DNA of 64,000 nucleotides from Pseudovibrio ascidiaceicola (GCF_900114245.1 NZ_FOSK01000002.1:186001-250000), one strand, 5' to 3'. Counted from the stretch's first letter, positions 35,151-45,478 are shown. Numbers and translations: made by a program. The notes: generated from the letters alone by a model not told the origin.

Positions 35151-36158
35151 ATGGCTATGTCTGAAGTTCCTGTCACAAATGCCGCCGAGCTGGAGGCTTA
35201 TCTGGAGTTTTTAAGCGCTGTCGGCGTCGACTGTGCGTTGGAAGATGCTCCAGTGGACCGCTTTGCGCAAACTCAGAGCCAGATGGAAAAGCAGGTACAG
35301 ACCCGCCCTGCACCCCAGCAGAACATAGCTCCAGTCAGTTCGTACAGCGCGCCAGAGCCAGCGCCGTCACAGTCCAAAAACCTCAGTGTTTCGCCTGCCG
35401 AAATGGCACGGAACCTGCGCGAGAATGGCGTTTCTGCAGACGACAAGCAGAAAGCGAAGCAGATTCTGGAGCGGCAGCGGGCTGCCAAGGAAGCCGCTAT
35501 TACGACATCTACGCCGACTGCGGCGACAGACGCGAATGCTGTTATTCCGAATGCAGAAACAGTTGGTTCGGCCAGAACCGCAGCGGGCTCAGCGCAATCT
35601 CTTGATGAGCTACGGAAGATCCTTGCTGGTTTTGAGGGCTGTAACCTGCGCTTGACCGCAAAGAACCTCGTGTTTGGGGATGGCAGTTCCAAGGCACGCA
35701 TCATGTTTGTTGGTGAAGCACCGGGGCGTGAAGAGGACATTCAAGGCGTGCCGTTTGTGGGGCGTTCAGGTCATCTGCTGGACCGGATGCTGAAAGCTGC
35801 CGGACTTGATCGTTCCATGGTTTACATTGCCAACGTGGTTCCATGGCGTCCACCGGGAAACCGCACCCCTACCCCGCATGAAACTGAGATTTGCCGTCCG
35901 TTTATTCAGCGGCAGATTGAGCTGGTTGATCCGGAGATTGTTGTTTTCCTCGGAGCGGCCTCTGCCAAGACGCTCAGCGGTGCCCGTGATGGCATTCGCA
36001 AGCTGCGCGGGAAGTGGCTGAGCTATGGCGGCGACGGCGCACAACGCAAGGCGATTGCGACTTATCACCCTGCTTATCTTCTGCGCAGCCCTGCTGAGAA
36101 AAGATATGCCTGGCGAGACATGCTCCAGATTCGTGCCGAGCTTGAAACAACCGAGTAA
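35151..36158 (+). CDS. Uracil-DNA glycosylase, family 4-like
   Basis: A 335-residue protein that should excise uracil from DNA. After a long, low-complexity Ala/Gln/Pro-rich N-terminus of about 160 residues, the catalytic core has the family-4 motif GEAPGREEDIQGVPFVGRSG and the C-terminal HPAYLLRSPAEKRYAWRDML. Of the four cysteines that hold the [4Fe-4S] cluster in characterised family-4 enzymes, only two have clear counterparts: the one in FEGCNLRLTA and the one in EICRPFIQ. This is a known type in Alphaproteobacteria, but the cluster may be missing. The start is ATG 35151 or 35157. Confidence 0.88.
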   Translation: MAMSEVPVTNAAELEAYLEFLSAVGVDCALEDAPVDRFAQTQSQMEKQVQTRPAPQQNIAPVSSYSAPEPAPSQSKNLSVSPAEMARNLRENGVSADDKQKAKQILERQRAAKEAAITTSTPTAATDANAVIPNAETVGSARTAAGSAQSLDELRKILAGFEGCNLRLTAKNLVFGDGSSKARIMFVGEAPGREEDIQGVPFVGRSGHLLDRMLKAAGLDRSMVYIANVVPWRPPGNRTPTPHETEICRPFIQRQIELVDPEIVVFLGAASAKTLSGARDGIRKLRGKWLSYGGDGAQRKAIATYHPAYLLRSPAEKRYAWRDMLQIRAELETTE

Positions 36159-36353
36159 TCCCCGCTGTTCTGAATGAGCTCTCTGAGTTCTCAAGGTGTA
36201 GATTTGTTATGAGGATCACACTGTTGCGTTTTATTGCGTAAATTGCCATTTCTTTTGGCTAAAGCTCTTCTCTCCTGATGATTGCTGCCTATATTGGATG
36301 AAGTTGGTTACCCCAACGACATACAAGTTATCGACGCAAAGGAGAATTTTGAG

Positions 36354-37214
36354 TTGTTGAACAAGCTGCGCAGCTACCTTCCAGGCAAATTGGGCAAAGT
36401 AAGACCTATCGTACCCGTCGTCCGTTTGCATGGTGCTATTGGTGCTGCATCTCCATTGAAATCAGGTTTGAACCTGAGCAGTGTTGAAGACGCGCTAGAA
36501 ATAGCTTTCAGCTTTAAAGAAGCCCCTGCTGTTGCTTTGTCCATCAACTCACCTGGCGGATCGCCGGTTCAGTCTCATCTCATCTTCAAACGCATTCGTC
36601 AGCTGGCTGATGAAAACAACAAGCAAATCCTTGTTTTTGTAGAAGATGTTGCTGCATCTGGCGGCTACATGATTGCACTGGCTGGTGATGACATCATTGT
36701 TGATCCATCCTCTATCGTTGGATCCATCGGTGTCGTATCTGCCGGTTTTGGCTTTACGGAGCTTCTGGAAAAAACGGGCGTTCAACGCCGTGTTTATGCC
36801 AGCGGAGACAAGAAGGTCACGCTGGACCCGTTCTCACCGGAAGTTAAAGAGGACATTGAGCACCTCAAAACATTGCAGCACGAAATCCATGAGATGTTCA
36901 TCGACATGGTGAAGAGCCGCCGCGGTGACGTGCTGAGCGATGACAAAAACCTATTTTCCGGCTTGTTCTGGACTGGAGCCAAAGCGCGTGATCTGGGCCT
37001 TGTAGATGGTCTTGGCGATCTTCACTCCACGATCCATGAGCGGTACGGCAAAGAAACCAAAGTGAAATTTGTTGGCACCAAAAAGCGCTTTCTTAGCCGC
37101 TTTATTCCCGGTGCGAACCTTCAGGGAGGTCTGAGTGAGGCTGCTGGCACATTGCCTGCTGCTACACTTGCTACCCTGGAAGAAAAAAGCCTTTGGGCAA
37201 AGTTTGGTCTTTGA
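36354..37214 (+). CDS. S49 family serine protease (SohB/SppA-like)
   Basis: A protease related to signal peptide peptidase SppA and SohB. The nucleophilic Ser is in EDVAASGGYMIALAG; the general-base Lys is likely in YASGDKKVTLDPF, as in the dyad of SppA. Early motifs are PVVRLHGAIGAASP and ALSINSPGGSPVQS. No ATG exists near the N-terminus. TTG 36354 is chosen because AAAGGAGA lies 8 bases upstream; the open frame reaches TTG 36282. It lacks an obvious membrane anchor, so it may be cytoplasmic or peripheral. The next gene is a small membrane protein. Confidence 0.85.
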   Translation: MLNKLRSYLPGKLGKVRPIVPVVRLHGAIGAASPLKSGLNLSSVEDALEIAFSFKEAPAVALSINSPGGSPVQSHLIFKRIRQLADENNKQILVFVEDVAASGGYMIALAGDDIIVDPSSIVGSIGVVSAGFGFTELLEKTGVQRRVYASGDKKVTLDPFSPEVKEDIEHLKTLQHEIHEMFIDMVKSRRGDVLSDDKNLFSGLFWTGAKARDLGLVDGLGDLHSTIHERYGKETKVKFVGTKKRFLSRFIPGANLQGGLSEAAGTLPAATLATLEEKSLWAKFGL

Positions 37215-37280
37215 GCAATCTCCATAGGATTGCCAAAATTGCCAGAAATAACAATGCTTCACATAAGTGATGGAAGGAAA

Positions 37281-37487
37281 ATGCAGATGACTGAGGTATT
37301 AGGAACTGTTGCTTTGATTGCAGGTGGATATGCTCTTTACAAAGCCGTAAAGAAGGAAATCTCCAACATGGCATTCAAGAAACAGCCTGCCTATGCAACT
37401 GCTCGCAAGCGTCCGGTTGATCCAGCATATACGCGTCTGGTTGAAGATCCGGCCACTGGCAAATACCGCCCTGTAAGCAACTACTAA
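37281..37487 (+). CDS. Small conserved membrane protein
   Basis: The ATG at 37281 or 37287 follows GGAAGGA. The product is about 68 residues: one membrane segment (VLGTVALIAGGYALYKAV) and a basic C-terminal tail with RPVDPAYTRLVEDPATGKYR. It lies 66 bases after the S49 protease gene and is probably in the same transcript. No function is known to me. The open frame upstream to 37230 has no ribosome site. Confidence 0.7.
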   Translation: MQMTEVLGTVALIAGGYALYKAVKKEISNMAFKKQPAYATARKRPVDPAYTRLVEDPATGKYRPVSNY

Positions 37488-37573
37488 GAGCTGTGCTCTA
37501 GTTGTTGATTGAAAGATGCCCGCATGACGTTTGGTCTGCGGGCTTGGTGCCGTGATAATTTTGCACGTATTCC

Positions 37574-39199
37574 TTATTTAACAGGAATTGACTGTGCGCT
37601 TGCAAACCAGTTTTGCGGATTCCAATTTGATTTTATTGCCCGCAGGTTTCGATCTGCCGGACCTGTATCGTAATTTTCCAGAAAATAGAGATACATGGCA
37701 TGATCTATGCCGGGTGAGTTCTCCCCATTTACTCCCAAACATGAATCTGGATAGTTGAAGTAACAACCGTCAACATTATCGTCCGGATCGTTTCTTGGAT
37801 CAGGAAAACCGCCATACTTGGCGTAAACGTCAGCATACATTTCGTTGATCCAGCCAACATGGGCTTTCTCAAGCTGCTTGTTATCCTGTCCGATTGCCGC
37901 ATCATTATCCCAATAGGTTTGGTATTGCAGTTTCATGATTGAGCTGCGTTGTGCGATTGGCGTTGCTGTGCTGGAGACTTGGTTTATAGCGCAGCCATAA
38001 CTGTCGATCTGGCACAGGCTCTGGCTCATGCTGCTCAATGGCACCCCATCGGGAACCTTCTGCAGATGTTCATGGAGCGCGGCGACCATGTCGTCAGTGA
38101 AGCCTTTCTTCATGTATGCGGATTTGTATTTTCCAAACTGATTGGGGCCGGAACCATTTGTGTTTTGAACGCCCTCCAGAAACGTGAAACGACGAAGTTG
38201 GGCAGTTGCACTCACCGGACTTATAGCTTTTGCAGTGCCGTGCCATGGATGTCCGTTTATGGGGCCCGGGTCGGTTGATAGTCTTGTTATCTCGCCCAGT
38301 GTTTTTTTCTGATCCTTGATCCTGTCATTCAAATAAGCCTCATACTCCTGACCTTGGATCCCGAGTGATGGAGCGTCAAAATAATAGGATGCAAAAACCA
38401 TTTTCCCAGCAGCAAGATGGTTCGCATGGAATATGCCAAAGCTTGGCCACTTGGATTTGTCTCCGTCCTGCCCTTCCTGTGAGAACTGGGTGAAGTTGTC
38501 CAGTAGTTGCCTGAGGACAGGTTCTGTGATCAGCAGGTTTCCATTTTCATCCTGCCAATCAAATGAAAACGCGGTGGTGTAAAGATATTGCGGTGCTTTC
38601 GGAGTGTTCTGGAAATAGTAGCGGGTGATAATGCCGAAGTTTCCTCCGCCACCGCCACAGACCGCCCAGAACAAATCCGGATGGTTCACAGGAGAGACTT
38701 TCTCATAGAGCTCAGGCGTTGGAGCCCCTTGAGGCATAATCACCACATCCACCGCAGACAGATAATCAACCGTCAGTCCAAAAGCGCGGGAAAAGAGACC
38801 ATACCCTCCCCCAGTGATGTGTCCGCCTAGTCCGACTGAATAGCAGCTGCCCGCTGGAAGTGTGGTATCAAACATGTTGTTGAACATGCGATACATATCC
38901 CAGTTTCCAAAGCCGACATCGATGTAATACCCATAGTTTGGATCACTGCCCACACCGCGTAGCCCGGTCAGGTCGATGATGTATTTTGTGCCGATGTTGT
39001 AGACGAAGTTCTCGTAGCAATGGCGACCACAGGTGATTTGCAACTCACCTGCTTTTGCTCCAGATGCAATCACCTCTCTCCATGCCGCTGTTACTTCTGC
39101 AGCAGAGGCAGGGGCGTAGACTCGTTTCAGGTTTGGCGCATACCAGCGGCGGTCAAATCCTTGACGATCACTCAGAACAGGCAGGCGGGACATCACCAT
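37574..39199 (-). CDS. BBE-type FAD-linked oxidase
   Basis: A 541-residue flavoprotein oxidase of the berberine-bridge-enzyme group. The FAD domain (residues 20-220) has TCGRHCYENFV, with the likely His-FAD link, and SCYSVGLGGHITGGGYG, with a Cys in the position of the second FAD bond, suggesting bicovalent FAD. A C-terminal BBE motif follows (DGCYFNYPDSC, then KSNWNPQNWF). Typical substrates of relatives are oligosaccharides, alkaloids or polyketides. No signal peptide. Neighbours do not reveal a pathway. The gene is divergent from glyQ; an A+T-rich spacer with an inverted repeat lies between them. Confidence 0.88.
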   Translation of the reverse strand: MVMSRLPVLSDRQGFDRRWYAPNLKRVYAPASAAEVTAAWREVIASGAKAGELQITCGRHCYENFVYNIGTKYIIDLTGLRGVGSDPNYGYYIDVGFGNWDMYRMFNNMFDTTLPAGSCYSVGLGGHITGGGYGLFSRAFGLTVDYLSAVDVVIMPQGAPTPELYEKVSPVNHPDLFWAVCGGGGGNFGIITRYYFQNTPKAPQYLYTTAFSFDWQDENGNLLITEPVLRQLLDNFTQFSQEGQDGDKSKWPSFGIFHANHLAAGKMVFASYYFDAPSLGIQGQEYEAYLNDRIKDQKKTLGEITRLSTDPGPINGHPWHGTAKAISPVSATAQLRRFTFLEGVQNTNGSGPNQFGKYKSAYMKKGFTDDMVAALHEHLQKVPDGVPLSSMSQSLCQIDSYGCAINQVSSTATPIAQRSSIMKLQYQTYWDNDAAIGQDNKQLEKAHVGWINEMYADVYAKYGGFPDPRNDPDDNVDGCYFNYPDSCLGVNGENSPGIDHAMYLYFLENYDTGPADRNLRAIKSNWNPQNWFASAQSIPVK

Positions 39200-39266
39200 C
39201 GGTACGCTCTCCAGCTTTTATGCAGACTACAATGACCCCGCCACTAAATAAGCTTTTTCCCGGGCT

Positions 39267-39283
39267 CAATATCCTTGATATTG
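39267..39283. promoter_or_regulatory. Palindrome in the BBE-oxidase/glyQ spacer
   Basis: CAATATC (39267-39273) and GATATTG (39277-39283) are perfect reverse complements separated by CTT. It lies about 70 bases upstream of the BBE-oxidase start and could be an operator for that gene. Confidence 0.4.
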
Positions 39284-39490
39284 TGGGGTACGAGGCTGAG
39301 CCGAAGCGCGACTGCGATTACAGCGCTGACCATGAGAAGAGTATTCCGCCTTACTCCCCGTCTTTTTCACAAAATATCTTTGATTTTTCAGGAATGCTTG
39401 ACCTTCCCTGTTTGACGTGGCACCTGTGCCCCAACTAGGATTTTGCGCCGTTTCGGTGCAGTACATTTTGGATTTTCAGGAAACACTCCC

Positions 39491-40447
39491 ATGTCTAGTG
39501 AAGCCGTTCCGGCACATATGCAGCCGACCAAGTCCTTTCAGGGTCTTCTGATGACCCTCCAGAGATTCTGGGCCGATCAGGGCTGCGTTATCGTGCAGCC
39601 TTATGACATGGAAGTCGGCGCGGGTACGTCCCATCCCTCAACAACACTGCGTTCGCTTGGGCCTCGTCCATGGAAAGTGGCGTATGTGCAGCCATCTCGT
39701 CGTCCTACCGATGGTCGCTATGGTGAAAACCCAATGCGCTTGCAGCACTACTATCAGTTTCAGGTTATGCTGAAGCCGTCTCCTGAGAACCTTCAGGAAC
39801 TGTATCTGGCTTCCCTGCGCGCAATTGGCATCGACACAGACATCCACGACATCCGCTTTGTTGAGGATGATTGGGAAAACCCGACACTGGGCGCATGGGG
39901 CCTTGGTTGGGAATGCTGGTGTGACGGCATGGAAGTTTCTCAGTTCACCTATTTCCAGCAAGTCGCCGGTTTTGAATGTAAACCTGTTGCAGGTGAGTTG
40001 ACTTATGGCCTTGAGCGCATTGCCATGTATGTTCAGGGTGTCGACAATGTTTACGACCTGAACTTCAATGGCCTTGAAGGCGACGAGAAGGTTACTTACG
40101 GCGATGTGTTCTTGCAGGCCGAGCAGGAATATTCCCGTCATAACTTCGAGCACTCCGATACTGAAATGCTGTTCCGCCACTTTGCAGACCATGAGCGTGA
40201 GTGTAAGCGCCTGCTGGTAGCAAGCGCAGAAGCAATGGAGAAAGCTGGTGATGGCCTGCAGAAAGTTGTTATGCCTGCTTATGACCAAGCGCTTAAATGC
40301 TCCCACGTGTTCAACCTGCTTGATGCGCGCGGTGTCATTTCCGTAACCGAGCGGCAGAGCTACATTCTGCGTGTGCGTGAACTTTCCAAAGCTTGTGGTG
40401 CAGCCTTCCTGCAGACCGAAGCTGGTGGTGTGGGCTACAAAGGCTAG
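39491..40447 (+). CDS. glyQ: Glycyl-tRNA synthetase alpha subunit
   Basis: Catalytic subunit of the tetrameric bacterial glycyl-tRNA synthetase. The start at ATG 39491 has AGGAAA upstream and gives 318 residues; ATG 39518 is also possible. Visible motifs are [37 protein letters not shown], and [19 protein letters not shown]. Downstream [20 protein letters not shown] and the C-terminal [18 protein letters not shown] complete the family pattern. A strong terminator follows directly, so it is not co-transcribed with glyS, which lies 2.7 kb further on. Confidence 0.97.
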   Translation: MSSEAVPAHMQPTKSFQGLLMTLQRFWADQGCVIVQPYDMEVGAGTSHPSTTLRSLGPRPWKVAYVQPSRRPTDGRYGENPMRLQHYYQFQVMLKPSPENLQELYLASLRAIGIDTDIHDIRFVEDDWENPTLGAWGLGWECWCDGMEVSQFTYFQQVAGFECKPVAGELTYGLERIAMYVQGVDNVYDLNFNGLEGDEKVTYGDVFLQAEQEYSRHNFEHSDTEMLFRHFADHERECKRLLVASAEAMEKAGDGLQKVVMPAYDQALKCSHVFNLLDARGVISVTERQSYILRVRELSKACGAAFLQTEAGGVGYKG

Positions 40448-40473
40448 TTGCAGCCTACATGATGCTTTTTAAG

Positions 40474-40506
40474 TGCCGGGGCAGAAATGCCTCGGCATTT
40501 TTTGTT
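40474..40506 (+). terminator. Terminator of glyQ
   Basis: TGCCGGGGCA pairs with TGCCTCGGCA around GAAA, followed by six T residues, 27 bases after the glyQ stop. Confidence 0.9.
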
Positions 40507-40675
40507 GTTACTCGCTCTGCACTTCGACTCCTTGAAAGATGCCTGCTGATAATCAGTAGGTTTTCAGGACTGCAATCAAACGGATATTTTCAGAAGCGAT
40601 ATCCTGTTTGATTTGCAAATCACTCCCCGGTTGCCAGCTGCCTGCGTATCTATGCGCTGATCCAAATTGGGGTGC

Positions 40676-42973
40676 ATGCGCGGAGTTCCTTGTTCCATGA
40701 CTGTTGAAAGTACCGAGGCGCACGAAGACGGCAATGCAGCAGCCGTTTCCCTACCTCCACCTGAGATGACTGCTCAATCTTCATCTACGCAAAACCTGAG
40801 TGACGAGCAGATTGCCAGCGCGATCGTTTCGCGGTTGAGCCGTGATGACAAACTGGCCATGCGAGACGGAGACCAAGCCTTCTGGCCGGGCGTTCGGGAT
40901 ATGATGAAAAGCGGTTCTCAGTCCGGTCCGTGGGCAGCGGGGGCCTTGCCTGAGCATCATTTACCGGGTGTTCATTACACAGAAGGATCTCGCGGGATTG
41001 TGCTGAAGGGCGCCACAACGTTTCCTACAGTGATTGCAAGAGCGGCAACCTTTGACCCTGAGCTGGAAGAGCGGATTGGCGCAATTATTGGATATGAGAT
41101 GCGCGCTTTTGGCGGAACATTGTTTGGAGGTGTGCCGCTTAACCTGATGCGCCATCCCGCATGGGGACGAGCACAAGAATCCTATGGCGAAGACAGCTTC
41201 CTGATCGGAGCAATGGGCTCAGCTCTCGTTCGCGGTGTTCAACAACATGGCATGGCATGCATCAAGAACTTTGCTCTGGCATCCATGGAAAACTCCAAGC
41301 TTTCCCTCAATGTTACAGTGGGCCAGCGCGCACTCTATGAGATGTATCTTCCTCACTTCAGGAAGGCGGTTGAGGCAGGTGCGGCGGCTGTCATGACGTC
41401 CTACAGTTCCATCAATGGCGAACTTTGCGGACACAACAGAGAGCTGCTGACCCAACTGCTGAAGACAGACTGGGGGTTTAAGGGGTTTGTGCTGAGTGAC
41501 TTCCTATTCGGCATTCGCAATGCAAAGGAAGCTGCTCTCGCTGGTGTTGATCTGGAGATGCCGTTCCAACTGCACTTTCACCAGCACCTGTCTGAACTGA
41601 TTGATGATGGAGAGATCACCGAAGCGGCACTGGATGACGCCTGTTACCGGCTCATTCTGCAACAGCTTAAGATACTGAAAAAAGGCAGCTACGAGAAGAA
41701 ACAGGTTGGCTGCGCTGAGTTTCGATCTGTTGCGCAGGAGGCTGCTGAAAAGTCAACAGTCCTCCTGAAGAATGAAGGTGGTTTTTTACCTCTTAAGGAC
41801 ATTCAAAGCATTGGTGTTATTGGTCGTTTAGCAAGTGTTGCGAACACAGGCGACAAAGGAACGAGTGATACACAGCCGACACATATCACCACACCACTCG
41901 CAGGCCTTCGTTCCTACTACAAACACAAGATCGATATCTGGCAGGACAGAGGTCAGAACATCAATCGCGCCCTGCAGATCGCAAAACGAGCCGATGCAGT
42001 TGTGCTGGTGGTAGGGAATGACCATAGCCGTGAGGGTGAATGGGTTTCGGCTGATCTGGCAGCGCGCTTTCATGAAGCCTTACCTCAACCAAGAAACCGC
42101 GAAGAAGCGAAAATTGCCTCTCAGTTTTTGCGTGCGTTTGGCGGTGCAGGTTCTGCGGGCAAACCTCAGGAGTCCGGGGGAGCTGAAGATGGTTATGGTT
42201 CCGGCGACAGGCAGAGTCTTCGCCTACCCCCGCATGATGTTGAACTGATCAAGCAAGTCTGTGCCGCAAATTCCAATTGTGTCGTAGTCGTTATGGGTGG
42301 CGGAACTATTTTGATGAATGAATGGCAGGATAAACCTGCTGCCATCTTACTGCATTGGTATCCAGGGATGGAGGGAGGAACTGCACTTGCCCGTATTCTA
42401 TCCGGCGAAGTCTCTCCCAGTGGCAAGCTGCCGTTTGTCATCCCAAGACGAGAGAGTGACCTACCTGACTTTGATCGCAATGCGCGTAAAGTGATCTATG
42501 ATCTTTGGCATGGATACAGGAAGCTGGACAAAGATGATGTTACACCGGCGTATCCATTTGGATTTGGTCTGAGCTATTCGCAATTCCATTACTCCGAACT
42601 TGTTGTTACCCCGCCGGATGAGCTCATGACCGGCAGCATTGAGGTTCAGTTCTCTATCGCCAATATCGGGCAAGTCGAGGCAGAGGAGGTTTCGCAGGTT
42701 TACATTGCTCCTAAGGGGTCTGCCGTAGAGCGTGCCAAACAGGAGTTGAAGGGCTTCCAACGTCTTTGTATTCCAGCTGGTGAAAGCAGGCAGGTGGCTG
42801 TCTCGATCCCGATTGAGGAGCTTGCGATATTTGATAGTGAGCGCAACCAGATGGTGGTTGAGCGCATCCTTTACGATGTGGTCGTGGGCAGCTCCAGTCA
42901 GGATCCCAACAGCCTGCGACTGGAACTTAACCTGTTTGGCGAACTCAATGAAACTACTGAGGAACCTGCCTAA
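40676..42973 (+). CDS. Glycoside hydrolase family 3 protein with an altered sugar-binding site
   Basis: A 765-residue GH3 protein. The barrel domain has ATTFPTVIARAATFDPELEE, GRAQESYGEDSFL and the nucleophile Asp in GFVLSDFLFG (about residue 275). The second domain has GMEGGTALARILSGEVSPSG and a C-terminal FnIII-like part follows. GH3 enzymes release terminal sugars from beta-glycosides. Two residues of the usual glucose-binding pocket look changed: the DGP motif reads TEGS and the KHF motif reads KNF. There is no signal peptide, so it is cytoplasmic. ATG 40697 is an alternative start. It stands between glyQ and glyS, after glyQ's terminator. Confidence 0.88.
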   Translation: MRGVPCSMTVESTEAHEDGNAAAVSLPPPEMTAQSSSTQNLSDEQIASAIVSRLSRDDKLAMRDGDQAFWPGVRDMMKSGSQSGPWAAGALPEHHLPGVHYTEGSRGIVLKGATTFPTVIARAATFDPELEERIGAIIGYEMRAFGGTLFGGVPLNLMRHPAWGRAQESYGEDSFLIGAMGSALVRGVQQHGMACIKNFALASMENSKLSLNVTVGQRALYEMYLPHFRKAVEAGAAAVMTSYSSINGELCGHNRELLTQLLKTDWGFKGFVLSDFLFGIRNAKEAALAGVDLEMPFQLHFHQHLSELIDDGEITEAALDDACYRLILQQLKILKKGSYEKKQVGCAEFRSVAQEAAEKSTVLLKNEGGFLPLKDIQSIGVIGRLASVANTGDKGTSDTQPTHITTPLAGLRSYYKHKIDIWQDRGQNINRALQIAKRADAVVLVVGNDHSREGEWVSADLAARFHEALPQPRNREEAKIASQFLRAFGGAGSAGKPQESGGAEDGYGSGDRQSLRLPPHDVELIKQVCAANSNCVVVVMGGGTILMNEWQDKPAAILLHWYPGMEGGTALARILSGEVSPSGKLPFVIPRRESDLPDFDRNARKVIYDLWHGYRKLDKDDVTPAYPFGFGLSYSQFHYSELVVTPPDELMTGSIEVQFSIANIGQVEAEEVSQVYIAPKGSAVERAKQELKGFQRLCIPAGESRQVAVSIPIEELAIFDSERNQMVVERILYDVVVGSSSQDPNSLRLELNLFGELNETTEEPA

Positions 42974-43178
42974 ACGGGCTTAGATTATCTCAGCACTGCA
43001 AAGCCTGATGCAAGGCAGCTGTTCACACCCCTGTTGATTGGTTGTGTCCGGCTGATGTTTTTTGCTCAATTACGGTTCCGTACTGCCTATTGGGGGTGAC
43101 AATGCCCCTGAGTATTGCTAGGCACTATCCACCTTAGAAATTCGCGATTGATTGACCAGTTAAAGGCGTCGTTCACCA

Positions 43179-45416
43179 ATGCCAGATCTTCTCCTCGAAC
43201 TCTTTAGCGAGGAAATTCCTGCCCGCATGCAGCGTCGTGCGGCTGAGGATTTGAAATCCCTCCTGACCAATGCTCTTGTAGATGCAGGTGTAACCTATGA
43301 AGGCGCGAAGGCTTATGCCACTCCCCGCCGCCTGACACTGCACATTGCTGGCTTGCTTGCAGGCTCCAAAGCAACCCGTGAAGAGCGGAAGGGGCCCCGC
43401 GTTGGTGCGCCTGAAAAAGCGCTGGCTGGTTTCCTGCGTGGCGCTGGCCTTTCCTCTATTGATGATGCTGAAGTTCAAAATGACCCGAAAAAGGGTGATT
43501 TTTACGTCGCTGTAATCGAAAAGCCGGGCCGCAAGACCGAGGATATTGTTGCTGACGTGATGCCAGACATCATTCGCAACTTCCCTTGGCCAAAGTCTCA
43601 GCGCTGGGGCACTGGCAGCTTGCGTTGGGTTCGCCCGCTGCACTCAATCGTCTGTACCTTTGGTCCTGAGACCGAAGAGCCAGAAGTTATTCCGTTTGAA
43701 ATTGATGGCATCAAATCAGGCAGGACCACCTATGGTCACCGCTTTATGGCGCCTGAGGCAATCGAAGTGCGCCGCTTGGAAGACTATATGTCCAAGCTTG
43801 AAGCTGCCAAGGTTGTGCTTGATGCGGATCGCCGTAAAGACATCATTGATGTTGATGCGAAAAACGCTGCTATGGCACTTGGCCTAGAACTTGTTGAAGA
43901 TGCAGGCCTTCTTGACGAAGTGGCTGGCCTCAACGAGTGGCCGACTGTGCTTATCGGTTCTTATGATGAGAGTTTCCTTCAGCTGCCTGACGAAGTTATT
44001 CAGCTCACCATTAAGGTGAACCAGAAAAACTTCGTACTGAGTGATCCAGCGACATCCCGCCTCTCCAACAAATTTGCGATGACTGCAAATATCGTTGCGA
44101 AGGATGGTGGTACCAAGATCATTGCTGGTAACGAAAAGGTTGTTTCTGCACGCCTTGCTGATGCCAAGTTCTTCTGGGAAACGGACCTGAAAACCAAGCT
44201 GGACAGCAACGTCTCCAAGCTTAAGGACATTGTGTTCCATGAGAAGCTGGGCACTGTCGCTGCCCGCGTTGATCGCCTTGAACGCCTTGCTGCGGAAATC
44301 GCTCCACTCGTTGGCGCTGATATCGAGCAGACCAAGCGGGCAGCACGTCTTGCGAAAGCTGACCTCGTTTCTGCGATGGTCTTCGAGTTCCCTGAGCTGC
44401 AAGGCCTGATGGGTCGCTACTACGCGGAAGCGCAGGGCGAAGAGGCTGCTGTTTCTCAGGCGATTGAAGATCACTACAAGCCAGCTGGCGCGTCTGATGA
44501 TGTGCCAACATCACCCGTTTCTATCGCTGTTGCTTTGGCAGACAAACTGGACATCCTTGCTGGCTTCTGGGCAATCGACGAGAAGCCGACCGGCTCGAAA
44601 GATCCATTTGCGCTGCGCCGTGCTGCGCTGGGTGTTATCCGCCTTGTGCTGGAAAACGACCTTCGCCTGCCACTTCGTGACGTTCTGGTTCAAAGCCTGC
44701 GCCGCAATCTTGCAGACATTGCTGCTGCTCGCGGTGAAAGCGCGCTGTCCGACCTTCCGTTTATCGGTAAAGGCAAAACTGGCGAAGGCGTTGTTAAGGA
44801 CATCTTCTCCATGGTTTCCAAAGCTGCTGATGTGGTGCTGGCAAACGTTTCCGACAAGATCCCTGAGACCTCTCTGGAATCCGGCCTGATTGACGATCTC
44901 CTTGGCTTCTTTGCAGACCGCATGAAGGTGGTTCTGAAAGACAAGGGTGTACGTCATGATCTGATCGATGCTGTCCTAGCTCGTGGTGGTCAGGACGACA
45001 TCACGCTGATCGTCAAGCAAGCGGAAGCTCTTGCTGGGCTGCTTGGCAGCGAAGACGGCGTCAATCTGCTGGCAGGTTACAAACGCGCTGCCAACATTCT
45101 GCGTGCGGAAGAGAAGAAAGACGGCAAAGCCTTTGCGGGCAAACCTGATGCTGCTCTGCTGGAAGAACAGGCCGAGAAGGATCTGGCAACCGCACTGGAT
45201 AGCGTTCTGGTTGAAATTAAGCCGTTGCTTGATGCTGCTGACTTCTCTGCTGCAATGGCTGCTCTTGCCAAACTGCGCGGTCCTGTTGACGGCTTCTTTG
45301 ACGACATTCACGTGAATGCTGAAAAGCCAGAGGTTCGTGAGAACCGTCTGAAGATCCTGTCAGAAATTCGTGCAGCTGTTCATCAGGTTGCTGATTTCTC
45401 AAAGATCGCTGGCTAA
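43179..45416 (+). CDS. glyS: Glycyl-tRNA synthetase beta subunit
   Basis: tRNA-binding subunit of glycyl-tRNA synthetase, 745 residues, somewhat longer than the usual about 690-700. It begins [18 protein letters not shown] and has [16 protein letters not shown] near residue 175, [19 protein letters not shown], and an HD-like region around [16 protein letters not shown]. The C-terminus is the anticodon-binding domain ([20 protein letters not shown]). It is separated from glyQ by a GH3 gene and has a 205-base leader, so it probably has its own promoter. Confidence 0.96.
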   Translation: MPDLLLELFSEEIPARMQRRAAEDLKSLLTNALVDAGVTYEGAKAYATPRRLTLHIAGLLAGSKATREERKGPRVGAPEKALAGFLRGAGLSSIDDAEVQNDPKKGDFYVAVIEKPGRKTEDIVADVMPDIIRNFPWPKSQRWGTGSLRWVRPLHSIVCTFGPETEEPEVIPFEIDGIKSGRTTYGHRFMAPEAIEVRRLEDYMSKLEAAKVVLDADRRKDIIDVDAKNAAMALGLELVEDAGLLDEVAGLNEWPTVLIGSYDESFLQLPDEVIQLTIKVNQKNFVLSDPATSRLSNKFAMTANIVAKDGGTKIIAGNEKVVSARLADAKFFWETDLKTKLDSNVSKLKDIVFHEKLGTVAARVDRLERLAAEIAPLVGADIEQTKRAARLAKADLVSAMVFEFPELQGLMGRYYAEAQGEEAAVSQAIEDHYKPAGASDDVPTSPVSIAVALADKLDILAGFWAIDEKPTGSKDPFALRRAALGVIRLVLENDLRLPLRDVLVQSLRRNLADIAAARGESALSDLPFIGKGKTGEGVVKDIFSMVSKAADVVLANVSDKIPETSLESGLIDDLLGFFADRMKVVLKDKGVRHDLIDAVLARGGQDDITLIVKQAEALAGLLGSEDGVNLLAGYKRAANILRAEEKKDGKAFAGKPDAALLEEQAEKDLATALDSVLVEIKPLLDAADFSAAMAALAKLRGPVDGFFDDIHVNAEKPEVRENRLKILSEIRAAVHQVADFSKIAG

Positions 45417-45437
45417 GCTGACATCATAAGACATTTT

Positions 45438-45473
45438 AAAGCCCGGTTCTCGCTTGAGTTACCGGGCTTTTTA
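45438..45473 (+). terminator. Terminator of glyS
   Basis: AAAGCCCGGT pairs with ACCGGGCTTT around TCTCGCTTGAGTT, followed by T residues. The lysR gene converges on it and may also use it. Confidence 0.88.
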
Positions 45474-45478
45474 TTTGA

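Noticed and set aside
34981-35214. Open frame upstream of the uracil-DNA glycosylase
   Set aside because: It runs into the glycosylase gene in another frame, with no ribosome site or recognisable product.
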